Source: Chitinophagales bacterium (lineage in GTDB: Bacteria; Bacteroidota; Bacteroidia; Chitinophagales; Saprospiraceae). Taken from it: DNA of 13,042 nt. The position numbers and the translations under genes were made by a program. The notes beneath the pieces are model-generated. The model did no database searches. It was given only the letters and a program-made list of their open reading frames with translations, and was not told where the DNA came from. Positions 1 to 6,425 of this stretch are shown piece after piece (within the stretch, counting starts at the first letter, position 1; each line of letters begins with the position of its first letter). The stretch lies in assembly GCA_013298445.1 (NCBI GenBank), contig JAAFHQ010000070.1, positions 1-13,042 on the forward strand, given 5' to 3'.

Positions 1-956
1 AAATTGATGCCCGCAATGGCCAAAATCCCGGCAGCGATGCCGAGCAAAATCCAGATGCTGCGGGGTTCGATCGGGGGCACCTGGCCGCCACCCACCAGGG
101 TTTGGGTATGCATGTCGCGCAAGGGCTGCAAGCCATAGGTAACAGGCGCACCTTTGCCTTTCCAAAAACCATTGGCGCGCAATTCTTTTTCCTCCCCAGG
201 GTAGTATTTTTGGCGAAACTGAAGCAGGCGTTTTTCATCTGTGGCCAGGCCACTACCCTCGCGGAGTTTGACAAAGGTAAAGTAAGCGGAATGGTTCCAA
301 CTCGCTTTGCGCTCAATCATGCTGGGCGAGGCCAGTACTTTATCAAAATTGCCAATGGCTTCAAATTGAATGCTGGTATTGGAGGGCATGTCCTGGGCAA
401 CTGCGCTTACCACAAAGGGCTCAAAGTCCGTTTCCATTTTGACTTCTAGTACCCGCCCAATGGGGTTTGCTTCGCCGAAGAGTTGCAGGGCGATTTTTTT
501 GGTCAATACGATATTGTTGAGTTCGGACAAGGCTTTGGCCTTATTGCCATACTCCATTGGGAAGGTAAACACATCCAAAAACTGTGGATCGGCAAAACAG
601 ATGTTCAAACGGGAAACCGTACCGTTCACCCTTACAAAACTTTCCCCCCAAGGCTCCCGAAAACGGGCGTAATTTTCTACGTCCGGGAAATCCGTCTTCA
701 GGGCTGGTCCCAGCGGAACGGGCAAATAGGGGTCGCCCTCGGTTCCTTCATCGTTCATATCTTCCGTCCAACGGTAAACCCTGAAGATGCGCTCATTGTC
801 GGCATGAAAACGATCGTAGTTGAATTCATTGACCGCAAAGAGCAGCAAAAGGGTAAAACAAGCCAAACCGATGCTCAGGCTCAGGACATTGATAAAGGAA
901 AGTCCTTTTTGTTTCAAAAGATCGCGCAGGGCGATTTTGAGATAGCTTTTCAGCAT
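1..956 (-). CDS. FtsX/MacB-type ABC transporter permease, N-terminal part (cut by window edge)
   Basis: Reading the minus strand from the ATG at 956 gives 318 uninterrupted codons to the window edge, beginning MLKSYLKIALRDLLKQKG. Visible order: a short cytoplasmic start, one membrane segment at about residues 20-42, and a long extracytoplasmic MacB_PCD-like region at about 43-295 with typical family phrases (DRFHADNERIFRV, LFGEANPIGR, DMPSNTSIQFE). A second membrane segment then begins (ILLGIAAGILAIAGIN), so the reading stops at the start of the FtsX core. Full-length relatives are about 800 residues, so roughly 480 should lie outside the window. The gene starts 24 bases after the stop of the homologous permease at 981-3383 and is almost certainly co-transcribed with it; the two are clearly related but diverged. 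Such proteins pair with a separate ATPase, which is not in the window. Substrate unknown. Confidence 0.93.
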   Translation of the reverse strand, partial: MLKSYLKIALRDLLKQKGLSFINVLSLSIGLACFTLLLLFAVNEFNYDRFHADNERIFRVYRWTEDMNDEGTEGDPYLPVPLGPALKTDFPDVENYARFREPWGESFVRVNGTVSRLNICFADPQFLDVFTFPMEYGNKAKALSELNNIVLTKKIALQLFGEANPIGRVLEVKMETDFEPFVVSAVAQDMPSNTSIQFEAIGNFDKVLASPSMIERKASWNHSAYFTFVKLREGSGLATDEKRLLQFRQKYYPGEEKELRANGFWKGKGAPVTYGLQPLRDMHTQTLVGGGQVPPIEPRSIWILLGIAAGILAIAGIN

Positions 957-980
957 GGTGTTATTTTTTAGGGCGATAAA

Positions 981-3383
981 TTATTCGCTTTTCAGGCTTT
1001 TCACCGGATTGGCCAGCGCCGCCCTCACACTTTGAGAGCCCACCGCCAAAAATGCAATGACAATCGCTGCAACTGCCGCCACAAAAAATACCCACCACTG
1101 AATATTGATGCGGTAAGCAAAACTGCTCAGCCATTGCTGCATCAAATAGTAAGCCAGCGGCGAAGCAATCAGGATGGCCAATACGACCAAACGTAAGAAG
1201 TCCTTAGCCAGCAAAGCGGTAATCCCGCTAGTGGTGGCACCCAATACCTTGCGGATACCAATTTCTTTGGTGCGTTGGGCGGTAGTAAAGGAAGCCAGTC
1301 CGAACAAACCCAGACAAGAGATGATGATGGCCAACACCGCCAGGATGCCCACAATGGTACTCACCTGGGCATCGGCTCGGTAAATTTCTTCAAAATGATC
1401 GTCCAGGAACTCGTAGTCGAAAGGCAGGCCCGGGCAGTTTTTTTCCCAAACCGAACGAATAAAGGCCAGAGATTCCTTGGTTTTGGCGCCGTTTATTTTG
1501 ACCGACATGGTACCAAAGCCCCAATCCGTCATATTGAACATGAACATCGTTTCGATTTTGTGGTGCAAAGAATTAAAATTGAAATCCTTGGCAATGCCCA
1601 CGATGTAGCCAACGGAATCGAACCCGAAGTGTTTGCCCAAAAGGTAGGACTGGTCTTTATCGGGTGTTTCTTTTAGCAATTCTTTCGCCAGCGCTTCATT
1701 GATGATGTATTCCTTGCCTGTAGCTGATTTTTCAGGTGAAAAGTTTTTGCCCATCGCCAATTCAATCTTGTACAGCGACAGGTAATCGGGATCGACAATC
1801 AAGCGGGTGGAAGTAAGCTCTCGCCGCGGCCCATCCCCTCTAAATTCTATCCCCGATTGATCGAGGTGGCTGCCCAATTCATCTTGCGAAGCAGTGACCC
1901 CCGACACCAGGGTATTGTTGAGCAGCTCTTTTTTCATCGCCTCGTATTTTTCGCCAGCGCGCTGCCTGATGGAGATGTTGACCACTTGTTCGCGGTCAAA
2001 GCCAGTGTCCTGGTTTTTCATGTACATCAACTGCTTCAGGGTCAAAACAGTGGAAATGATCAGAAAAATGGCGCAGGCAAACTGGCCGACCACCAGTACA
2101 TTCCTCAGCCAGCCTTTGCCCTTTCCTCCCTGAATGTTGTCTTTGAGCACCTGGATGGGTTGGAAAGACGACAAATAGATGGCGGGGTAAAATCCAGACA
2201 AAACGCCGAGCAGCGTAGCGCCCAACACCAGGGAAAGTGCCAGTTTCCAATCCTTGAATACCGAGAAGTGCAATTCCCGCTCACTGAGCTGGTTGATCGC
2301 GGGCAAAAACAGCCAAACCAATCCGGCAGCGATCAATACCGCGATGAAGCAAAGCAGCACCGACTCCCCGATGAATTGTAGCGACAATTGCCAATAAGAA
2401 GCACCAATCGATTTTCGCACACCCACTTCCATCGCCCTTTCGGCTGAACGGGCCGTAGAAAGGTTGACAAAATTGATGCAGGCAATGAGCAATACAATCA
2501 GCGCAATGATGGAAAAGACTCGTGTATAGGTCCCGTCAAACTTGCGGTAATTGAGGTCATCCAGGCCAATATCCGAGGCCTTGTCATGCACGTCTTGGAG
2601 GGGCAACAAAAACAATTGGTAATTTTTCCAATTTTCCCCTTCACTCATGTATTTTTTGAGGTAAGCGGGAAATTTTTGTTCCAAGGCCGCTACATTGGCT
2701 TCAGGGCCGAGCTCCAGGTAAGTTCTCAGCCAGTTGCCGCCCCAGTTGTCCATCCAATCTGCTCTGGCGTGGGTGCGCATCGAAATGAGGCCATCAAATT
2801 GCAGGTGGGAGTTGGCGGGCACATCCGCCAAAACGCCCGTGATGACCATGCTGGTGGTGTCGTTATTGCCAAAAGCCTGGAGGGTTTTGCCAATGGGGTC
2901 TGCTTGCCCAAAAAACTTTTCTGCGGTTTCCTGCGTCACCACGATGCTATTGGGTTTTGCCAACGCAGTTCCTCGATCCCCTTTCAGCAAAACAAAATCA
3001 AAAATATTGAGAAAGGTGGAATCCACCAGAAACACCTGATCGAGGAAAAAACGTTTGTCACCATAGTTCAAAGGTGATTGCCCGTTGCTGATCACCCGGG
3101 TAAAATTTTTGATTTCCGGGAATTCCTCCTGCAAGGTAGGGCCCATGGGAAACATGGATAGCGACACTTTTTGCGAAGCAACCATGCCTTCGAATTGCTG
3201 CACCTCGTTTAGTCGATAAATGTTTTTGCTGTGGAAGCCATCAAAACTCTTTTCATAACTTACAAAGAGCAAAATGGCAATACAGGCCGCCATACTGATG
3301 GCCAGCCCGGTGATGTTGATGGCCGAATAGCTTTTATTCTTGAGTAAAAAGCGCCAGGCGGTTTTGAAGTAATTACGGAGCAT
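981..3383 (-). CDS. FtsX/MacB-type ABC transporter permease, full length
   Basis: An 800-residue inner-membrane permease of the large Bacteroidota FtsX/MacB_PCD family. Domain order: TM1 at about 21-43; periplasmic MacB_PCD region about 44-285; FtsX core TMs about 288-308, 338-362 and 382-402; a further TM about 428-448 opening a second half; a second periplasmic region about 460-670; last TMs about 675-698, 730-748 and 763-783. Each half carries the cytoplasmic coupling motif that contacts the ATPase: EVGVRKSIGAS at about 319-329 and EIGIRKVLGAT at about 707-717. The full duplicated architecture and length argue for an intact gene. The ATG at 3383 is the natural start because TM1 follows directly; no strong Shine-Dalgarno is seen. 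It heads a two-gene unit with the permease at 1-956. Its upstream region carries repeat copy R1. The partner ATPase is not visible and the cargo is unknown (MacB-type relatives move lipoproteins, peptides or drugs). Confidence 0.95.
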   Translation of the reverse strand: MLRNYFKTAWRFLLKNKSYSAINITGLAISMAACIAILLFVSYEKSFDGFHSKNIYRLNEVQQFEGMVASQKVSLSMFPMGPTLQEEFPEIKNFTRVISNGQSPLNYGDKRFFLDQVFLVDSTFLNIFDFVLLKGDRGTALAKPNSIVVTQETAEKFFGQADPIGKTLQAFGNNDTTSMVITGVLADVPANSHLQFDGLISMRTHARADWMDNWGGNWLRTYLELGPEANVAALEQKFPAYLKKYMSEGENWKNYQLFLLPLQDVHDKASDIGLDDLNYRKFDGTYTRVFSIIALIVLLIACINFVNLSTARSAERAMEVGVRKSIGASYWQLSLQFIGESVLLCFIAVLIAAGLVWLFLPAINQLSERELHFSVFKDWKLALSLVLGATLLGVLSGFYPAIYLSSFQPIQVLKDNIQGGKGKGWLRNVLVVGQFACAIFLIISTVLTLKQLMYMKNQDTGFDREQVVNISIRQRAGEKYEAMKKELLNNTLVSGVTASQDELGSHLDQSGIEFRGDGPRRELTSTRLIVDPDYLSLYKIELAMGKNFSPEKSATGKEYIINEALAKELLKETPDKDQSYLLGKHFGFDSVGYIVGIAKDFNFNSLHHKIETMFMFNMTDWGFGTMSVKINGAKTKESLAFIRSVWEKNCPGLPFDYEFLDDHFEEIYRADAQVSTIVGILAVLAIIISCLGLFGLASFTTAQRTKEIGIRKVLGATTSGITALLAKDFLRLVVLAILIASPLAYYLMQQWLSSFAYRINIQWWVFFVAAVAAIVIAFLAVGSQSVRAALANPVKSLKSE

Positions 3384-3418
3384 AGAGGTGACTTTAGGGT
3401 TTTTTACCCCAATTTTTA

Positions 3419-3517
3419 TACCAATCGCCTATGTTTCTATTTGTCAATAAATTAGCGCAGCTCGAATAGCTAAAAAGCGTTCGATTTTGGACAAAGGTGT
3501 TCGCTTGTGGAAGCGGC
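3419..3517. repeat. Upstream-region direct repeat, copy R1
   Basis: This segment matches 4697-4795 in the same orientation without gaps: 86 of 99 positions agree by hand count, including a 39-base identical core at 3465-3503. A looser match continues towards the start codon of the permease at 3383. It is upstream, non-coding sequence on the minus strand. The remainder of the 204-base gap (3518-3587) shows no gene and no convincing hairpin terminator for the hydrolase that ends at 3588. Confidence 0.9.
3465..3503 (-). promoter_or_regulatory. Conserved 39-base core with paired CGAAC half-sites (R1)
   Basis: Identical to 4743-4781 while the flanks have drifted. On the minus strand it holds two CGAAC pentamers 20 bases apart (plus-strand GTTCG at 3479-3483 and 3499-3503), close to two helical turns, with CTTTGTCC between them. 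That pattern would suit a dimeric activator or response regulator binding upstream of the promoter, or a -33 TTTG element. No good TAnnTTTG -7 box was found at the right spacing. Function is inferred only from conservation and position. Confidence 0.45.
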
Positions 3518-3587
3518 AAATAAAAACCCCACTCCATAAAACCCTTGCCAGCTATACTAGAGATGCCGTATTTGTTTTTTGTCTTTT

Positions 3588-4673
3588 TTAATTCGATAGT
3601 TGTTTCAATACTTTTTTAGCATTTTCATTATTGGGATTCAACTTTAAGGAATGTTTATAGTTTTGAATGGCCAATTCTTTATTGCCATCTTTTAAATACA
3701 CTTCTCCTAAACTGTCATAGGTATTTGCACTTTCTGGATGGAGGAGTACATTCAGTTTGAAAACTTCAATCGCTTTTTTCACCTCATTCTTTTGAAGCAA
3801 TGCATAACCCCATTCGTTTAAATCATTTTCTGAATGCCAATATTTCATCAAATTCCTGCGGTCTTCATTGGCATCTACTTGTGCTTGCTCATAGCCCCTT
3901 TCCAATATGGATGCTTTTTTTTCAGGCATTACTTTATTTGCATACAAGGTCACAATAGCATTGATTACCAGTTGTTTATTCACATTAAACACATAGTGGC
4001 CTGTTTCATAAGCTATGATTTCTTTCCGTTCAGGCGATAATGAAGCAAAGTCTTGATGGCATTTTTTCCATCGCTCTGCATCTGGGGTTCCTTCAAACAA
4101 AGTTTGCTCCGAAACAATATCAATTACGGGAATAGTTACCGGCAAAGGATTTTTATTGATGACATCAATGATAGCTCGAAAGTTTTTTGAGGCCTCCATT
4201 TTTAATAAATGTTCTTCGGTAAAAAAACAAGGCAGATTGGCATCTATAAATACTGCCGCTTTTACATCGTTTGGAAACCTGGATGCATATAATGTAGCAT
4301 AAAACCCACCCAAAGAGTGGCAAACAAGCATTATATGCTCATCAAAACCTAGCTTACTTAGCCCTGATTTCAATCCGGCAATTTCATTTTCTATTCCAAT
4401 TGGAGTATTGTTTGGGCTGCTTTTTCCAAGACCAATTCTGTCATAGGTTATGATTGGTGCTTGAGTAATTGCAGCTATTTTCTTTTTAATGCCATTCCAA
4501 ACCGAGCCGTCATTCCCACCACCTGCTTCAAATAATAGAGGGATTCCTTTACCATTAAGCACATTAAAATGGAGTTTATAGCCACCCACATCAATGAGTG
4601 TGTCAATCTCCTGGCTATTTGCATGATACGGAAATAGCAATGCGATAAGTGTCCCAAAAATTAAATTTTTCAT
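3588..4673 (-). CDS. Exported alpha/beta hydrolase with C-terminal TPR repeats
   Basis: A 361-residue protein starting MKNLIFGTLIALLFPYHANS, a Sec signal peptide with likely cleavage near residue 20. Residues about 30-250 form an alpha/beta-hydrolase fold: the strand ending FEAGGGNDGSVW (oxyanion region), YDRIGLGKS, the nucleophile elbow CHSLGG with Ser120, a candidate acid Asp185 and catalytic His226 in ETGHYVF. Two tetratricopeptide repeats follow (about 284-316 and 318-350, YDSLGEVYLKDG...AIQNYKHSLKLNP). Similar TPR tails occur on other Bacteroidota serine hydrolases. The elbow has Cys where G-x-S-x-G would have Gly. A GTG at 4706 could add 11 residues, but that stretch belongs to repeat R2, which is non-coding in its other copy, and the signal peptide starts exactly at 4673. 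Five lines counted by hand give about 36% G+C against roughly 48-53% in neighbouring lines, suggesting transfer. Substrate unknown; an ester or amide is likely. Confidence 0.9.
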   Translation of the reverse strand: MKNLIFGTLIALLFPYHANSQEIDTLIDVGGYKLHFNVLNGKGIPLLFEAGGGNDGSVWNGIKKKIAAITQAPIITYDRIGLGKSSPNNTPIGIENEIAGLKSGLSKLGFDEHIMLVCHSLGGFYATLYASRFPNDVKAAVFIDANLPCFFTEEHLLKMEASKNFRAIIDVINKNPLPVTIPVIDIVSEQTLFEGTPDAERWKKCHQDFASLSPERKEIIAYETGHYVFNVNKQLVINAIVTLYANKVMPEKKASILERGYEQAQVDANEDRRNLMKYWHSENDLNEWGYALLQKNEVKKAIEVFKLNVLLHPESANTYDSLGEVYLKDGNKELAIQNYKHSLKLNPNNENAKKVLKQLSN

Positions 4674-4696
4674 GACTTTTTTTACTCCAAATTTCG

Positions 4697-4795
4697 TACC
4701 AATCACCCATGTTTCTATTTATCAACCAATTAGCACATATCAAATAGCTAAAAAGCGTTCGATTTTGGACAAAGGTGTTCGTTTATGTAAGCCGC
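4697..4795. repeat. Upstream-region direct repeat, copy R2
   Basis: Second copy of the sequence at 3419-3517, same orientation, with the identical 39-base core at 4743-4781. It fills nearly all of the 126-base gap between the radical SAM stop (4800) and the hydrolase start (4673), and resemblance continues up to the ATG. The core ends 69 bases before the hydrolase ATG and 81 bases before the permease ATG in R1, so each copy occupies an equivalent leader position. The coding sequences beyond the two leaders are not related. Confidence 0.9.
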
Positions 4796-4799
4796 CAAA

Positions 4800-6185
4800 C
4801 TAAACACTCTGGCTTTGTTCAGCAGCCATTACTGGTTTAGCTTTGGTCAGCGGTAGCACTTTCACCTCTCCCCTCTTGGACATGTCGATGGGGTAGTTTC
4901 CGCGCAATTTTTTCAAACAATAAAAGCTGTTCATAAAAAAGGTCAATAAAAAAGCTCCCCTGCACAATCGCAGCCCTCTTATGATTCTGATCACTGAATT
5001 TTTAAAACTAAAACTGCGTTTCCACAAGTCCCGATGCGCCTGCAACAAGGTCAATGGGGTGAGGTTTTTGGGTTGAAAAGCAACATTGTAACCATTGTAA
5101 AAATTCCAGCCCCGGTCGTCCAACATTCGATTTTCTTCCTTCAGTTGTTCATATAAACTGGTGCCTTTGAAGGGGGTCATAATGCTCAAAAAAGGCACAT
5201 CGATGCCAATTTTCATGAGTTCATCTGCCATGTTCACGATGGCCGCATAATCGTCGTGGTCAAAGCCTGCGATGAAGCCGGACATGACCGCAATGCCTCT
5301 TTTCCTGATTTCACTTACTGCTGTTTTGTAGTGTTCAATTTTGTTTTGCCGTTTGTTCGCATCCTTTAAAGACTCTTGTCCAAAGGATTCAATGCCCAGG
5401 AACACCCCGATACAGCCCGAGGCTTTCATCAAATCCAACAACTCGGCATCCTTGGCGATGTCCATACTCGCCTGGGTTAACCACCACTTCTTCAAGGGGA
5501 TCATTTCCTTGAGCAAGGCTTTGATGTAGGGCCTGCGGATGGTCAGATTGTCGTCCCAAAACCACACCACTTTTCTTTGCCACCAATACGGGAAATCATC
5601 GTATGCAGCATCCCTGATCACATCTTCAATCGGGCGCAATCGGAATCCTGGATTCAGGGAGGGAACGGTGCAAAAGGAACAAGTGAAAGGGCAACCACGG
5701 GTGGCTTGTAGTACTTTTTTGATGAAAAATTTGTTGGGCAGCAGGTCATAACGGGGAGTGGGTAGATCTTTCATGTCGCAGGGTGTACCGCGATAAATGT
5801 CTTTTAGCGCCCCTTTTTCGGCGTCCTGCAAGATCATCTCCCACACATTTTCCACCTCCCCGGTGGCGATTGCATCAAAGTATTGCAGGGATTCTTCCTC
5901 GTTGTAGGTCACGTGCGGCCCGCCACCAATGACCATTTTATTGCGCTGTTTGAATGCATTGGCCAACTCAAAAGCGGCATTGGCAAAACCACTGAAAAAA
6001 GAAATGGCGATCAAATCCGCATCGGAATCATAATCGATGGCTTCTACTTGTTGGTGAATCACCCGCACCTGGTGTTTTTTCGGGGTAAGGGCGGCTAGAT
6101 GGATGCCCGTGATGGGTGGAACAAAATCTTTCTCGTGGCCGAATTCGTAGCGTTGGATGTAGGCGATGATGATGTCGATTTTCAT
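4800..6185 (-). CDS. B12-binding-type radical SAM protein (DUF4070-like C-terminus)
   Basis: A 461-residue cytoplasmic enzyme. Residues about 1-125 resemble a cobalamin-binding Rossmann domain (GGGPHVTYNEEES at about 87-99), although the classic DxHxxG histidine motif is not evident. The radical SAM core follows, with the 4Fe-4S ligands in RGCPFTCSFC (Cys165, Cys169, Cys172), then FWDDNLTIRRPY, VFLGIESFGQESL, and SGFIAGFDHDD. The part after about 335 (TPFKGTSLYEQL, RGWNFYNGYN) resembles the DUF4070 tail of this group, which includes hopanoid methylase HpnP. The C-terminus is basic and hydrophobic (about 395-425) and may touch the membrane. The ATG at 6185 is chosen: an upstream TTG at 6227 falls inside the -7 promoter element. 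The gene has its own promoter. Product is unknown; a lipid or small-molecule C-methylation or rearrangement is possible but unproven. HpnP itself is not claimed. Confidence 0.9.
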   Translation of the reverse strand: MKIDIIIAYIQRYEFGHEKDFVPPITGIHLAALTPKKHQVRVIHQQVEAIDYDSDADLIAISFFSGFANAAFELANAFKQRNKMVIGGGPHVTYNEEESLQYFDAIATGEVENVWEMILQDAEKGALKDIYRGTPCDMKDLPTPRYDLLPNKFFIKKVLQATRGCPFTCSFCTVPSLNPGFRLRPIEDVIRDAAYDDFPYWWQRKVVWFWDDNLTIRRPYIKALLKEMIPLKKWWLTQASMDIAKDAELLDLMKASGCIGVFLGIESFGQESLKDANKRQNKIEHYKTAVSEIRKRGIAVMSGFIAGFDHDDYAAIVNMADELMKIGIDVPFLSIMTPFKGTSLYEQLKEENRMLDDRGWNFYNGYNVAFQPKNLTPLTLLQAHRDLWKRSFSFKNSVIRIIRGLRLCRGAFLLTFFMNSFYCLKKLRGNYPIDMSKRGEVKVLPLTKAKPVMAAEQSQSV

Positions 6186-6224
6186 GGTGGTGGGTTTGGA
6201 GGTTTCAAAAAGTACTTTGAAATT

Positions 6225-6255
6225 CAAAGTTATGAGTAAAAAAATAAACTTGCAA
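6225..6255 (-). promoter_or_regulatory. Bacteroidota-type promoter of the radical SAM gene
   Basis: On the minus strand a TTG (plus 6253-6255) is followed after 20 bases by TAACTTTG (plus 6225-6232), a perfect match to the Bacteroidota -7 consensus TAnnTTTG. Transcription would start near 6218, leaving a leader of about 30 bases before the ATG at 6185. This supports that start over the TTG at 6227. Confidence 0.65.
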
Positions 6256-6374
6256 CTTTTTGCGAAGTTATTGGGCTAAATTAGTTGATCTGAATGAGGA
6301 GGATTTGCTAGAGTAAACTCATTAAAATTATACGCTCCAAAGCCCCTTTAGGGGCGAAATGTGGGTTATGTTTT

Positions 6375-6410
6375 TCCCAGCAATTTCGCCATGAAGCGAA
6401 ATTGCTGGGA
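6375..6410 (-). terminator. Perfect 15 bp hairpin after the M36 protease gene
   Basis: Plus-strand arms 6375-6389 and 6396-6410 are exact reverse complements of 15 bases around a 6-base loop (CATGAA). The hairpin starts 15 bases after the protease stop codon, the position expected of a terminator. No T-run follows it on the minus strand (AAAAACATAA follows), so it may act as a 3' end stabiliser or REP-like palindrome rather than a classic intrinsic terminator. A small companion hairpin, GCCCC-TTTA-GGGGC, lies at 6342-6355. Confidence 0.6.
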
Positions 6411-6425
6411 ACTCACTCCACAACA

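Noticed and set aside
483..971. 162-codon plus-strand frame over the partial permease
   Set aside because: The minus strand encodes a continuous, clearly homologous permease here; the plus-strand frame is its shadow.
1857..2381. 174-codon plus-strand frame inside the full-length permease
   Set aside because: Same reason: antisense to a conserved membrane-protein region, with no protein-family character.
4674..4706. GTG start giving an 11-residue extension of the hydrolase
   Set aside because: The extension lies inside the repeat that is non-coding in its other copy, and it would bury the signal peptide.
3384..4800. Insertion sequence or transposon around the hydrolase
   Set aside because: The flanking repeats are direct, about 99 bases and imperfect, with no terminal inverted repeats and no transposase; gene exchange through shared leaders fits better.
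6186..6227. TTG start giving a 14-residue extension of the radical SAM protein
   Set aside because: The TTG overlaps a perfect TAnnTTTG -7 element, so it would not be in the transcript.
6340..6412. Riboswitch or attenuator upstream of the radical SAM gene
   Set aside because: The hairpins lie upstream of that gene's promoter (6225-6255), so they are not in its leader; they follow the protease stop.
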